From: Methylorubrum extorquens | Lineage (GTDB): Bacteria; Pseudomonadota; Alphaproteobacteria; Rhizobiales; Beijerinckiaceae | Length of the DNA: 64,000 bases | Direction: 5' to 3' | Assembly (NCBI RefSeq): GCF_024169925.1 | Contig: NZ_JALJXF010000001.1 | Location: 998,001 to 1,062,000 of the forward strand | Part shown: one piece after another, positions 25,876 through 34,267 of the stretch | Layout of the letters: the number at the start of each line of letters is the position of its first letter | Position numbering within the stretch: position 1 is the stretch's first letter | Notes under the pieces: model-generated | What the model was told of the DNA's origin: nothing | The model's input: the letters and a program-made list of their open reading frames with translations, nothing else | Database searches by the model: none | Position numbers and translations under genes: made by a program

Positions 25876-26186
25876 CACGCCTCCATCGCCCGGCGGATAC
25901 GGGTCTCGTCGGCGGTGAGCGGGTTGCGCTTCCAGTTGCGCCACCGGCGGAAGGTGCTGCCCCAGACGGCGGGCGTGGTCAGGTAGTGGAGGGTGCCGCG
26001 GCCGGTGAGCGACTGCATGCCCCCATGCCGAACGGCATAGCCATTGGCGACGAGGTGATCGCGCGACGACTTGCTCGCGAGGTTGCCGTCCCAAACCATG
26101 CCGCAGGCGAACAGCTGCGTGGCGACGTCGAGATCGCCGTTGTTCCAGCCGTTCGAAGCGCGTGGCTCGCGTCGGATCATGCGCAT
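25875..26186 (-). CDS. Basic hypothetical protein, possible winged-helix (103 aa)
   Basis: A 103-residue basic protein with several Trp and Arg. The middle (ASKSSRDHLVANGYAVRHGGMQSLTGRGTLHYL) reads like helix-turn-wing, so DNA binding is possible. It lies between the scaffold and the cargo region. The start at 26186 is near a weak site; no family recognised. Confidence 0.5.
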   Translation of the reverse strand: MRMIRREPRASNGWNNGDLDVATQLFACGMVWDGNLASKSSRDHLVANGYAVRHGGMQSLTGRGTLHYLTTPAVWGSTFRRWRNWKRNPLTADETRIRRAMEA

Positions 26187-26293
26187 GTCGGTGCTCCATC
26201 GGCCCGCCCCATGGCGGGAGAGGCCAGACGCGCCCTATGGCGGCCGGCGGGTGACCGCACTACTTGTGCGGGTCTCAGAATTGGGAGGCGCTA

Positions 26294-26515
26294 GTGAGCG
26301 GCGACTACTATATCCGCGGTAGGTACATTTACGGCCCACGCAGCACTGGCGAATATTACATACACAACGATCACATATATGGCCCGCGTGGATATACGGA
26401 CTATTATATCAGGAATGACTATATCTACGGCCCAAAAAGTACGGGCGACTGGTACATTCGTAACGGCTATATCTACAGCACGAACAGCAAACCGCCGCCG
26501 TTCATAGAGAGCTAA
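26294..26515 (+). CDS. Tyrosine-rich four-repeat protein (73 aa), reversed cargo gene
   Basis: Nearly the whole protein is four imperfect repeats of 15-17 residues: GDYYIRGRYIYGPRST (3-18), GEYYIHNDHIYGPRGYT (19-35), DYYIRNDYIYGPKST (36-50) and GDWYIRNGYIYSTNS (51-65), followed by a Pro-rich tail. Fifteen of 73 residues are Tyr. The pattern YYI-x3-YIYGP suggests two short beta strands per repeat and a closed four-fold beta structure, or an amyloid-like stack. The start is GTG 26294 because GGGAGG lies 5 bp upstream; an in-frame ATG at 26264 lacks such a site. The gene is AT-rich relative to its neighbours and read against the head operon, so it is probably acquired. No family recognised with certainty. 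Confidence 0.75.
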   Translation: MSGDYYIRGRYIYGPRSTGEYYIHNDHIYGPRGYTDYYIRNDYIYGPKSTGDWYIRNGYIYSTNSKPPPFIES

Positions 26516-26739
26516 GCCTCACACACGATCGTCGTCCGCCCGTGCCCCGGGCACATAGCGCAGACCTCGAAGAACGTCCCGCCGGTCATCTTGCCGTTCT
26601 TAAGGCTGATGTTGCCGCCCTTGCGGATCCTGGTCGTCGCGTTGCTCGCGACGCCCTCAATGGCCTCGCGGGTCCGGCATTCCCAGGCGAAGTGCTGGAC
26701 CGGGCGCTGGGGCTTCTCTGCGCGGCGGGTGTCGGGCAT
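26512..26739 (-). CDS. Small cysteine-containing hypothetical protein (75 aa)
   Basis: A basic protein with CAMC plus a later Cys near its C-terminus, a possible partial zinc site. The stop overlaps the end of the tyrosine-rich gene by 4 bp on the opposite strand. Function unknown. Confidence 0.45.
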   Translation of the reverse strand: MPDTRRAEKPQRPVQHFAWECRTREAIEGVASNATTRIRKGGNISLKNGKMTGGTFFEVCAMCPGHGRTTIVCEA

Positions 26740-26748
26740 GACCGAAAC

Positions 26749-27297
26749 TCAACGCATCTGCCGACGTTCGCACAGGCGGGCCGCCAATTCGTTGGGAATA
26801 CTCGGCAATACTGTGCGCAACCCCTTCGCGTTTACATCGTCTATTCGCCCAGCCGCGCGAATTTTTCTGATCGCGTCAGCGTCGTAGCTCAAAAGCTCGA
26901 TGTGGTACAGAAAAGCATCTTTATAGTTTGCCGCCTCGTGCTCGACCGACAGGTGGCTTATTGCTCTAGCGGCATAATCGCTCAAAGGATACTCGGGTCC
27001 ATAGATGCTGAACCATACAGCCATGCCCTCTTCCAGCATAGTTGCTGGCGGCGTACCAATCGGTTCAAGGCAGTGCACTACCTCGTGCGATAGCTGGTAC
27101 AATCCTTGGCAGATATCTGGATCCGATCCAAGGTTGAGCCAGATCTTTAGACTGCCGGGACTGCTCGTACAATCCAGTATGGGGCCGCTAGGATGCTCGT
27201 GCAGGGTCGGGAGCCCCCACCCCCGCTCGCGCTCTCCGAAGATTGCCTCAGCCTTGGTCAGGAGCGGCTGAAGAAACGGCTGAAGCTGCAGGTGCAT
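26749..27297 (-). CDS. HExxH zinc metallopeptidase-like protein (182 aa)
   Basis: A gluzincin-type site reads SHEVVHCLEP (His71, Glu72, His75) followed by TMLEEGMAVWF (Glu89/90), giving HExxH plus a downstream Glu ligand. The rest is helical. There is no signal peptide. I chose the ATG at 27297, which follows a short upstream frame ending at 27305; the spacing to AGGAG is very short, so a start at 27339 is possible. Base composition is lower in GC than the structural genes. A peptidase acting on host or virion proteins is likely; the target is unknown. Confidence 0.65.
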   Translation of the reverse strand: MHLQLQPFLQPLLTKAEAIFGERERGWGLPTLHEHPSGPILDCTSSPGSLKIWLNLGSDPDICQGLYQLSHEVVHCLEPIGTPPATMLEEGMAVWFSIYGPEYPLSDYAARAISHLSVEHEAANYKDAFLYHIELLSYDADAIRKIRAAGRIDDVNAKGLRTVLPSIPNELAARLCERRQMR

Positions 27298-27304
27298 TCT
27301 CCTA

Positions 27305-27391
27305 CTATGCCGCCAACCCTGCCTTCCTGAAAGCCCCACGCTCGCGCCGCTTCAGCTCGTCGAGCGCGTATTCCCGGCCGGCCCGGTCCAC
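27305..27391 (-). CDS. Possible very small ORF upstream of the metallopeptidase (28 aa)
   Basis: Between two leftward genes the frame from GTG 27391 reads a charged peptide (DRAGREYALDELKRRERG) and stops 7 bp before the metallopeptidase start. It is in the same frame as, and just beyond, the stop of the 27422 gene. It could be a coupled leader peptide, the remnant of a longer gene, or chance. Confidence 0.3.
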   Translation of the reverse strand: MDRAGREYALDELKRRERGAFRKAGLAA

Positions 27392-27421
27392 GAAGCGGTC
27401 GATGTTAAGGCCGCCCCTTGA

Positions 27422-27667
27422 TCAGGCGGCCTTCACCGTGTCGCGTCCGGCCGCCGTAATCGTGAAGCTCTTGTAGTCGTCCGCTATCTCGAGGACGCCG
27501 CCGCCGGCCGCCTTCAGCGCGGCGTAGGTCAGCCCCGGCGGCTCGAGGATGGGGTCGTTCGGTTCGATACGGCCGTGGGCGTCGCCGATCATGCCGCCCT
27601 CGCCCTCGGCACGGGCCACCATTTCGATCGCGTCGCCGTCGGTGTGAAAGTACCAGCGCATGGGCAT
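27422..27667 (-). CDS. Hypothetical protein (81 aa)
   Basis: An 81-residue, slightly acidic protein with a Gly-rich middle. The start at 27667 shares a base with the upstream stop (TGATG). It lies between two metallopeptidase-like genes in the packaging region. No family recognised. Confidence 0.5.
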   Translation of the reverse strand: MPMRWYFHTDGDAIEMVARAEGEGGMIGDAHGRIEPNDPILEPPGLTYAALKAAGGGVLEIADDYKSFTITAAGRDTVKAA

Positions 27668-28881
27668 CAGGCGCCCCCGATCAGCTTTCGGATGTGAGCG
27701 GCCACGCGCGGGAAGCGCGAGGTCAGGGTCTCAACTCTACCGACCGGCGTGCCGTTGACAAGTTCCGAGAAGGTCTCTGCGAACATTTCGGATGGCCCGG
27801 CATCGCCGGGCTGCAGGAAGTAGCGGTGCTCGCCGTCGCGCGTGCCACCGGTCCTGAGGTATCGCGCGACGTCGGCATCATAGGCGGAGCGAAACGCGGC
27901 GGTCCGGCTCTCGTAGCGCCGGGCATCGTCGTAGGCGTGCCCGATCTCATGGGTCAGGACCGTATCGGCCCGGCCTGTCGGCTGGTACTTGCCCGTTACG
28001 CGTAAAAGCGCAGTCTCGCTGACGATGACCCGGCGCAGACCTGGGATGTACGCGCCATCGACCTCCTTCCATGTCGATCCCGGCAACCACCCTCGCGGGT
28101 GCTGATCGGCCAGGTCTGGCGCCACATCTATGAGGCGGGCTGGCGAATGGACCGCGACCTGCGCCTGCCGCAGCGCGCGGCGGACGGGCGGCGGCACCTT
28201 CTTCCAGGCTCCTCGAACCTGCGCGCGGAAGGCGGGCGAGGTGCCGTTGCCGAAGTTCAGATCCTGGTCGCCGGGCTGCGGCCCCTCTGGATCCTTCATA
28301 CTCCGCGGGCCGCGCGGTCCGTCGCCCGCCGGAAGTCTCTCGCGTTCAGCTTGGAGGCGGCCCACTCGCATGTCGGCTGCCACGACGCGCATACCGTAGG
28401 AGCGACCCTTTGGATGACGCGAGACGAACTGCTCGACCGTGATGCCGAGCGGATACTTCTTCGAGGTCCCGAGGCCGATCAGGTAATCGTCCCCGCGGAG
28501 AGGACCGGTGACGGTGACGGTGTGGGCCCGGAAGCCGCCGTCGTTCGGCCGCCAGCCTGCCGCCTCGAACTTGATCCGCCCAGCCTTATGATCCGCCGCC
28601 ATAACCCGCAGCGCGTAGGCCCGACCGCGGGGATGGCTTGAGGCGAACCCCTCGACGGTATCGTGGCCTTGGTACTTCCGGACTCGGCTCGACTGCACTG
28701 CGATCCGGTCCTCGCCGGTGACGCCGCTGTCCTTCAGCCGCTGCGCGCCGACGGTGAGCTTCTTCGGCGCGTCGTCGCCGGCACCTGGCTTGTCGGCGAA
28801 GCGCCCGGCCTCGCGGCGTACCTTGCTCTCGTCGAACTTCGTGTCGCCCCGGCGAGCGGAGCGACGGCGAGGCTTCTTCAC
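27667..28881 (-). CDS. Virion-associated zinc metallopeptidase-domain protein with internal repeats (404 aa)
   Basis: Residues 311-320 read HEIGHAYDDA, an HExxH zinc site, with Glu365 or Glu369 (SEMFAETFSEL) as the likely third ligand; the layout resembles the anthrax lethal factor-type peptidase domain. Upstream is an internal duplication: TVEGFASSHPRGRAYALRV (from 75) and TVEQFVSRHPKGRSYGMRV (from 148), each about 33 residues. The N-terminus is very basic. It overlaps the portal gene by 4 bp, a place often used for injected or head-maturation proteins. Whether it acts in the capsid or in the host is unknown. Confidence 0.65.
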   Translation of the reverse strand: MKKPRRRSARRGDTKFDESKVRREAGRFADKPGAGDDAPKKLTVGAQRLKDSGVTGEDRIAVQSSRVRKYQGHDTVEGFASSHPRGRAYALRVMAADHKAGRIKFEAAGWRPNDGGFRAHTVTVTGPLRGDDYLIGLGTSKKYPLGITVEQFVSRHPKGRSYGMRVVAADMRVGRLQAERERLPAGDGPRGPRSMKDPEGPQPGDQDLNFGNGTSPAFRAQVRGAWKKVPPPVRRALRQAQVAVHSPARLIDVAPDLADQHPRGWLPGSTWKEVDGAYIPGLRRVIVSETALLRVTGKYQPTGRADTVLTHEIGHAYDDARRYESRTAAFRSAYDADVARYLRTGGTRDGEHRYFLQPGDAGPSEMFAETFSELVNGTPVGRVETLTSRFPRVAAHIRKLIGGA

Positions 28882-30434
28882 CGGGTGCGGTCCAGCATCT
28901 CGGGGGCGAACAGGCCTGCGAGATCGCCGTCCGTGATGCCCGAGACATCCGGATCCCCATCGCCCTCGTCGATCATGGCGCCGGTCCGCGGATCGATCGC
29001 CTCCTCCGGCTCCAGCCCTTCCAACTCCTCGGCGAGCTTGCCCTCTTCAACCTCCGGGTCGAAATCCTGCGGCAGCACGTCGAACCGGCGCAGGCCGTCC
29101 CAGTAGGTGCGCTGGGAGATGTCCTTGGCCGTGCGAGCGTCCTTCAGGGCGGTCAGCGGCGCCTGGGCGAATGGCACCACCGAGAAGTCGGTCGAGACGA
29201 TCACCTCGACGTTGGGCTCCTCGCCGAGCCACTCGGCGGTGAACACGTAGGCCTGCTCGAACGCGTCCTTCATCCCGATGGCCCAGGCCTGCAAGGCGCT
29301 GTGCGCGCGGGCCGCGCCGATGCTCTCACCGGTTGCCGTCGGCGTTCCGCTGCGCGACGTGGCCGGCTGCATGCCGAGCCGGCGCATGTCGGCGATGATC
29401 GATTCGACGTGCTTGCGGATCTGCTCGATGTTCGAGGCGTCGGGGTTGATGTAGTCCCACGACGGCGTTGAGCCCTCACCGGAGCCGGGCGCGTAGAGGA
29501 TCGTCTTCGGGCCCACCGCGATGGCGGCGCCGTCCTGCGGCGCCGCCAAGCCATTCGCCGTCAGCATCGGCGAGGAAGCGAAGGTCAGGATTTCATCCTG
29601 TCGAGACAACGCTTGGTACAGCTCGATCTGGCAGTGGGCGAGTTCCTCAAGCGGGGGCTTCACCCGCAACTCGCCGAGGCGCTCACCCGTGAAGAACAGC
29701 ACGGCAGGGACCGAGGAGGCGTTCTTCGGCCCGCGGGCGATGACACCCTGCGCGACCCTCCCCCAATCCTTATTCGAGTCCTGCTCCCAGACCTCCCACT
29801 GGCCGGGCTCGTAGACCCGCACGCGCTCGACCGTGCGCTCCCCGAAGCCGTCGCGTATCGTCACGCTCTCGCGGATCCGGAGATGCTCGATGACCTCGCG
29901 CCCGCCGTCCCAGCGCGTGTAGAGCGCCAGCACGTCGTCGGCCTGGACTTGGATCCAGTAGGGCCGCGCACCGGCTGCCTGCTCCTCGGCGATCGTCAGA
30001 GGGCGCTTGGGCTCCAGGCCGTCCTCGCCCGTGTGCATCGCCGGATAGTCCACGATGATCAGATGGAAGCCTTTGGCGATAGCCTTGGCGAACGTCTCGC
30101 GGGCGAATGCGGTCTGGCTGTTGCCGCGTCCGTCGACATCCTCGGCGAGGCCCTTGATCCGCTCCGAGGCGCCGTCCTTCAGCCCGACGTCCTTGCCGAA
30201 CGGCTTCGAGGCGAGCGATTGCAGCGCATCGGCGAATTCGGGCCGCCACGGCGCAACCTGCTTGCGCCGCCGGTACTCTTTGTCGTCCTCGCCCTCGTAC
30301 TTTGGCAGGTAGGTGGCGCCCTTCTCACGGATGGCGGCGGCGCCGGCCAGCACGTCGCTGAGCAGCGTCCAGGCCGCCTGCATGGCCTTGCGCTCGCCGG
30401 ATTGCGCCGACGGGTCGGGCTTCTGATCGGGCAT
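28878..30434 (-). CDS. Portal protein, DUF4055 family (518 aa)
   Basis: Recognised as a DUF4055-type portal: an N-terminal LPKYEGEDDKEYRRRK segment, a central alpha/beta wing, SRQDEILTFASSPML near residue 285, then long helices and an acidic C-terminal tail. Portals form the dodecameric DNA gate of the head. Six bp separate it from the terminase gene. Confidence 0.85.
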   Translation of the reverse strand: MPDQKPDPSAQSGERKAMQAAWTLLSDVLAGAAAIREKGATYLPKYEGEDDKEYRRRKQVAPWRPEFADALQSLASKPFGKDVGLKDGASERIKGLAEDVDGRGNSQTAFARETFAKAIAKGFHLIIVDYPAMHTGEDGLEPKRPLTIAEEQAAGARPYWIQVQADDVLALYTRWDGGREVIEHLRIRESVTIRDGFGERTVERVRVYEPGQWEVWEQDSNKDWGRVAQGVIARGPKNASSVPAVLFFTGERLGELRVKPPLEELAHCQIELYQALSRQDEILTFASSPMLTANGLAAPQDGAAIAVGPKTILYAPGSGEGSTPSWDYINPDASNIEQIRKHVESIIADMRRLGMQPATSRSGTPTATGESIGAARAHSALQAWAIGMKDAFEQAYVFTAEWLGEEPNVEVIVSTDFSVVPFAQAPLTALKDARTAKDISQRTYWDGLRRFDVLPQDFDPEVEEGKLAEELEGLEPEEAIDPRTGAMIDEGDGDPDVSGITDGDLAGLFAPEMLDRTR

Positions 30435-30439
30435 GTGGG

Positions 30440-31987
30440 TTAGCGCCGTACCGAGTAGGTGCCGGCGGCAGCTGCGGGGGCTTCACGCTTCATGACGAGC
30501 CTCCCGAACGCCCCCGAGGACGCATCTACTTGGTCCTTGAACTTGCCGGTCGGAAACGCGGCGAGTTCGTCGAGGTAGGCCTCGTTCCAGGGCCCTGCGA
30601 TCAGCGACACGTTGCCGGCCTCACACTGCGCAGCGAAGGGGCGAGCCCGATCCACCTTGTCGCCCGTTTCGGGCTCGGCATGCGCGGTGAAGCCGGCAAG
30701 CAGCGCGATCATGTCTGACTTCTGCACCTTGCCGGCCTGCCCGGGATCCTGCGGCAGGCTGACCTCGACCCCGTGTCCGTCGGTCTCGGCGGTGGCCTTG
30801 ATCAGCCTACGCACCGCGTCGCCTTCCTGCTGCTCGGTGACGACGTGGGCGACGACGTAGCGCCCATCCGGTGTCCGCCCGAGTTTCACGCCAGCCGTAC
30901 GCGCCGCCGTGACCTTCTTAGTCGCCGCCAGATCCCAGTGGCGCACCCACCGGGTGCCGGCCGGCGCGGCGGCGATGATGCGCCCCTCGAACCAATGGCG
31001 CTGGAAGATGCTGCCCTGCCGCGGCCCAGGCCGCTGCTGGAACTGGCCGGCGATCGCGTAGGAGCCCATCGGGATCTTGTCCCGCTCGACCGTCGCGCGC
31101 GGGAAGCGCTCGGGGAAGAGCAGATCGCCCTCAGCTTGCCGGGGATCGGCGAACCCAATGGAGGTCCGGCACGCGCGTTCCGGCTCAAACTCCATCGGCA
31201 GCATCAGGTGCTCGTAGCCGAGCCCGAGCGAGAGGATCTGACCCGAGATGTCCTTCTCGTGCAGGCGCTGCATGATCACCACGATGGCCGACGACACCGG
31301 ATCGTTCAGGCGGGTCGGCACCGATTCCCGGAAGATGCGGGTGGTGCGCTCGCGTTCGGCGTCCGATTCCGCGGTCTCGGTCGAGTGCGGGTCGTCAATG
31401 ATGACGCGATCGCCGCGACCGCCGGTGAGGCTCTGGAACGGCATGCCCTCGCGGGCACCGCGGCGGGTGTTCTCGAAGCTGATCTCGCCGGCCCGGCTGA
31501 GCACCACCTCGGGCCACAGCGCCCGATACCAATCCGAGGTGACGAGGTCGCGCATTCGGCGGGAATCGCGCTTTGCGTAGTTCTCGGAATACGAGGTCGT
31601 CAGGTAGCGTAGGCTCGGCCGGCCTGTCGGACCCCATTCCCAGGCAGGCCAGAACACCGAGGCGATGAGAGACTTCATCGTGCCCGGCGGAATGTTAATC
31701 AGCAGCCGGGTCAGGCGACCGTCGGTGATCGCTTCGAGGTGCTCGCACACCGCATCAATGTGCCAGCCGTGCAAGTAGGGCTGGCCGGGTTCGAGGACGT
31801 GCCAAGCCTCGCGGACGAAGCCGGAGAGACGCTGGCAGCGGGACCGGATGCGCTCGGCGTCGTGGGCGAGGGCAACCCGTTCAGCCTCATCCTGTCGCCG
31901 AGCCTTCTCCGCCCGGATCGCCCTCATCATCGCCGCCGGATCCGGCAAGCGGACCGAAGACAGCCTCAAGGGTGGCGAGCTGATCAT
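30440..31987 (-). CDS. Terminase large subunit (515 aa)
   Basis: The ATPase Walker A is NIPPGTMKSL (about residues 97-106) and Walker B is RVIIDDPHS (about 197). A C-terminal RNase H-like nuclease domain follows (HWDLAATKK near 345). Length and motifs match TIGR01630-type large terminases. The frame overlaps the small terminase by about 100 bp from the ATG at 31987; a start at 31930 would reduce this to 44 bp. It pumps DNA into the head through the portal. Confidence 0.9.
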   Translation of the reverse strand: MISSPPLRLSSVRLPDPAAMMRAIRAEKARRQDEAERVALAHDAERIRSRCQRLSGFVREAWHVLEPGQPYLHGWHIDAVCEHLEAITDGRLTRLLINIPPGTMKSLIASVFWPAWEWGPTGRPSLRYLTTSYSENYAKRDSRRMRDLVTSDWYRALWPEVVLSRAGEISFENTRRGAREGMPFQSLTGGRGDRVIIDDPHSTETAESDAERERTTRIFRESVPTRLNDPVSSAIVVIMQRLHEKDISGQILSLGLGYEHLMLPMEFEPERACRTSIGFADPRQAEGDLLFPERFPRATVERDKIPMGSYAIAGQFQQRPGPRQGSIFQRHWFEGRIIAAAPAGTRWVRHWDLAATKKVTAARTAGVKLGRTPDGRYVVAHVVTEQQEGDAVRRLIKATAETDGHGVEVSLPQDPGQAGKVQKSDMIALLAGFTAHAEPETGDKVDRARPFAAQCEAGNVSLIAGPWNEAYLDELAAFPTGKFKDQVDASSGAFGRLVMKREAPAAAAGTYSVRR

Positions 31988-32264
31988 TCGACAACCTGCT
32001 CAGATCCGCCACCGCGATGGGGCCGCCGTCTCGGCCGGTGTGCTGCACGGCGGCGAGCCGCGGGTGCATGTACGGCGCGGCGTCCTTCGCGAACCCAGCC
32101 GCCTCGTCGAAGCGGTCGGCCGCCCAGTGGTGCCGCATCGCGCCGAGGATGACTTCGAGGGGAGTGATGCCTTCGGCCGCGGCCTTCTCGGCGATCTGCC
32201 GCGTGCGCCGCGTCGCCGAGCCCTGCTTTCGTCCGGCCCCCGGCCGCTTGCCGCCGCGTGCCAC
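31887..32264 (-). CDS. Terminase small subunit-like protein (125 aa)
   Basis: A basic N-terminus (GGKRPGAGRKQGS) with a following helical region resembles small terminases that recognise the packaging site. It begins with GTG at 32264 behind AAAGG (8 bp upstream). It is the first gene of the packaging-head operon. Confidence 0.65.
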   Translation of the reverse strand: MARGGKRPGAGRKQGSATRRTRQIAEKAAAEGITPLEVILGAMRHHWAADRFDEAAGFAKDAAPYMHPRLAAVQHTGRDGGPIAVADLSRLSNDQLATLEAVFGPLAGSGGDDEGDPGGEGSATG

Positions 32265-32309
32265 GTTTGATTACCTTTGATTTTTTTCCACGATGAGGAT
32301 GGAAATCAA

Positions 32310-32540
32310 ATGTCACTGACCGGCACAGCGATCACCCATAGCCACCAGTCAGCAGGGACCGCCTCTACCGCTCTCGTCGTGCACCTGATGAAAACGCTCG
32401 TAACCAACGGAACGCTGACGCAGGAGCAGGCTGCGGATATTGTTCAAGCAGCGATGAGCGATCTTCGTCACTCAGACTACAGCGTCGCTCGCGGAGCGGT
32501 CGATATCCTGCGGGAAGTGGCAGTCCCGGCGTTCGAGTAA
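32310..32540 (+). CDS. Rightward small hypothetical protein (76 aa)
   Basis: A helical protein (HLMKTLVTNGTLTQEQAADIVQAAMSDL) transcribed divergently from the small terminase gene. Start placed at 32310, behind GAGG and GGA. A hairpin follows at 32543-32561. It may be a lysogenic cargo gene; function unknown. Confidence 0.6.
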   Translation: MSLTGTAITHSHQSAGTASTALVVHLMKTLVTNGTLTQEQAADIVQAAMSDLRHSDYSVARGAVDILREVAVPAFE

Positions 32541-32542
32541 GC

Positions 32543-32561
32543 GCTCGGACAGAATCCGAGC
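32543..32561 (+). terminator. Hairpin after the gene at 32310-32540
   Basis: A perfect 6-bp inverted repeat GCTCGG / CCGAGC with a 7-base loop begins 3 bp after the stop codon. There is no U-tract, so termination is uncertain. Confidence 0.4.
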
Positions 32562-32674
32562 AAAGAGGCGAGTCGTCCAAGATGCGTCGTGCTAAGCCAC
32601 CTGCCTAAAAGGCTGATTACGTTTCACGGTTCTCAATTAGAATCAGCCCGCTACGCTCACTAAGGCGCGATAAA

Positions 32675-33388
32675 ATGCCTGAACGCGAAATGGTTTTGGC
32701 GCATTGCAACAAATGCCGACAGAAAACGAAGCATGACATAGTTCATCGCGAGATGACAGAGGGTAGAGAACCCGACGATGAGTCTGGCCATTATACTTGG
32801 TGGACGGATACGTATGATATGCTGGAGTGCAGGGGTTGTGGAGAGTTCCACTTACGCCACATCAGTTCGTTCTCCGAAGCCGAGCAGTCCGACATCTATG
32901 AGTATCCGCCTCGTATCTCTCGCTCAAAACCTGAATGGCTTGGTAAATTCCCCGGTCCATTTTGGGGAGGAGAAACCGAGATAGAACAGTTGTTGAATGA
33001 GGTGTACGCCGCTGTGCATAATGGATCACTCCGCTTGGCGGCGATCGGCACCCGAGCCCTACTAGAACATGTTATGATCGACAAGGTTGGTGATACGGGG
33101 ACTATCGCCGGCAATATCAAGGCGTTCTTAAGCGCAGGGTTCGTTGCGCCTGCCGATCAGAATAGGTTTCGTGATAAGCTTATCGAAGCAGGCCACGCCG
33201 CTATGCATCGAGGCTATCGTCCGAAAGCTAAAGATTTAAATATCCTGCTTGATCTTACCGAGGCCCTAATCGCATCTATCTATGTACATCCGTTTTTCGA
33301 AGGCCAGCTTGAGGCTGGGATTCCAAAACGCAACAGTTTGGCTGCACCGTTGTCTACAGTACTCCCCTCGTCACGTCCTAAGAAATAA
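32675..33388 (+). CDS. DUF4145-domain protein with zinc ribbon (237 aa)
   Basis: The N-terminus has CNKC and CRGC pairs, a zinc ribbon at about residues 11-55. The helical remainder (LRLAAIGTRALLEHVMIDK, IEAGHAAMHRGYRPK) matches DUF4145, a family often found with restriction and anti-phage genes. The gene is AT-rich compared with the structural genes and transcribed opposite to them, so it is probably acquired. A TAGAAT box at 32638-32643 could be its -10. A defence or superinfection-immunity role is suggested by the family's company, not by direct evidence. Confidence 0.7.
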   Translation: MPEREMVLAHCNKCRQKTKHDIVHREMTEGREPDDESGHYTWWTDTYDMLECRGCGEFHLRHISSFSEAEQSDIYEYPPRISRSKPEWLGKFPGPFWGGETEIEQLLNEVYAAVHNGSLRLAAIGTRALLEHVMIDKVGDTGTIAGNIKAFLSAGFVAPADQNRFRDKLIEAGHAAMHRGYRPKAKDLNILLDLTEALIASIYVHPFFEGQLEAGIPKRNSLAAPLSTVLPSSRPKK

Positions 33389-33400
33389 GCTGAGGCAGCC

Positions 33401-34096
33401 TCACATGGTTGGCTTGCTAGCCCGGAAGGCGTCGAGCTCCTGCCGTGATTGTCTGCCGCTCCGACGCCGCGTGTAGCGCAACCGCTCCTTTGTTCCGCGC
33501 AGGGCATCGACCCAGTCGAGTACCGGCGGGGTGGCGGCGCCTTGCAAACGCGCCGCGTTCCGCTCGATCTCTCGAAGTCGGGCGTGCTCGCGTTCCCTGG
33601 ATCGTGCCAGCGCCAACTTCTTGTCCCGAACGATCTGCCGGCGGGTGATCTGTTCTGGGGTTTGCGCAGCACCGATACCGCCGGGCATAAGGTTTGTAAG
33701 ACGGGGCATGCCGTCGATTAGGCGCCATTCGTGCTCAAGGGCATCGCTCTCAAGTGTGTAGGCCGCCTCAACCTCGACGATGACGCGACTGTCTGCTGCG
33801 AGGATCTGCGAGATGCGAGCGCACTTCGCAGGATTGCCAGCACTCCTGCCGGCTCGAACAAGCCGCTCGTGGTGCCAAGCGCGCGATCTCTGTCCCTTGC
33901 CGACGTAGAAAGTCTCACCGTTGCTGGGATCGACCAGCCTGTAGACGTAGAACCCAGGTGGGACGTCACCATCGACGCCCGTCCATGCCGTGAGCTCAAT
34001 GATACTTTCGGGCTGCGGAACGTCGAGGAGTGCGATCAGCTTTGCAGCTCGCCGCTTGGCTCCTCTGCCTGCTCGAGCACCGCGCTTTCTCGACAT
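33401..34096 (-). CDS. GIY-YIG nuclease-like protein (231 aa)
   Basis: The motif pair FYVYRLVDPSNG and TFYVGKGQRSRAWHH (about residues 49-77) is the GIY-YIG core in the LEM3-like form, and Glu in LEHEWRLI follows at the expected catalytic place. The C-terminal 100 residues are very basic and helical, suited to DNA binding. It converges with the DUF4145 gene. It could be a homing-type endonuclease or an anti-competitor nuclease. Confidence 0.72.
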   Translation of the reverse strand: MSRKRGARAGRGAKRRAAKLIALLDVPQPESIIELTAWTGVDGDVPPGFYVYRLVDPSNGETFYVGKGQRSRAWHHERLVRAGRSAGNPAKCARISQILAADSRVIVEVEAAYTLESDALEHEWRLIDGMPRLTNLMPGGIGAAQTPEQITRRQIVRDKKLALARSREREHARLREIERNAARLQGAATPPVLDWVDALRGTKERLRYTRRRSGRQSRQELDAFRASKPTM

Positions 34097-34267
34097 CGTG
34101 AGTGATCTGCTGCGGACAGAGTCCAAACTATGTATGCCGAACGTGGGCAGATCGTCCCGACGCAGGCACGTGACCCGGTAGTTCCGGCAGGGAGCACCCC
34201 ATAGGGAGCGCACACACGCACATCCGGCCGTCCACGGGGGCCATAGATTCAGAACCCGATTCGCGAG

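Noticed and set aside
26255-26271. Inverted repeat CCGCAC/GTGCGG upstream of the tyrosine-rich gene as a terminator
   Set aside because: Only 6 bp with no U-tract; it may be a chance stem.
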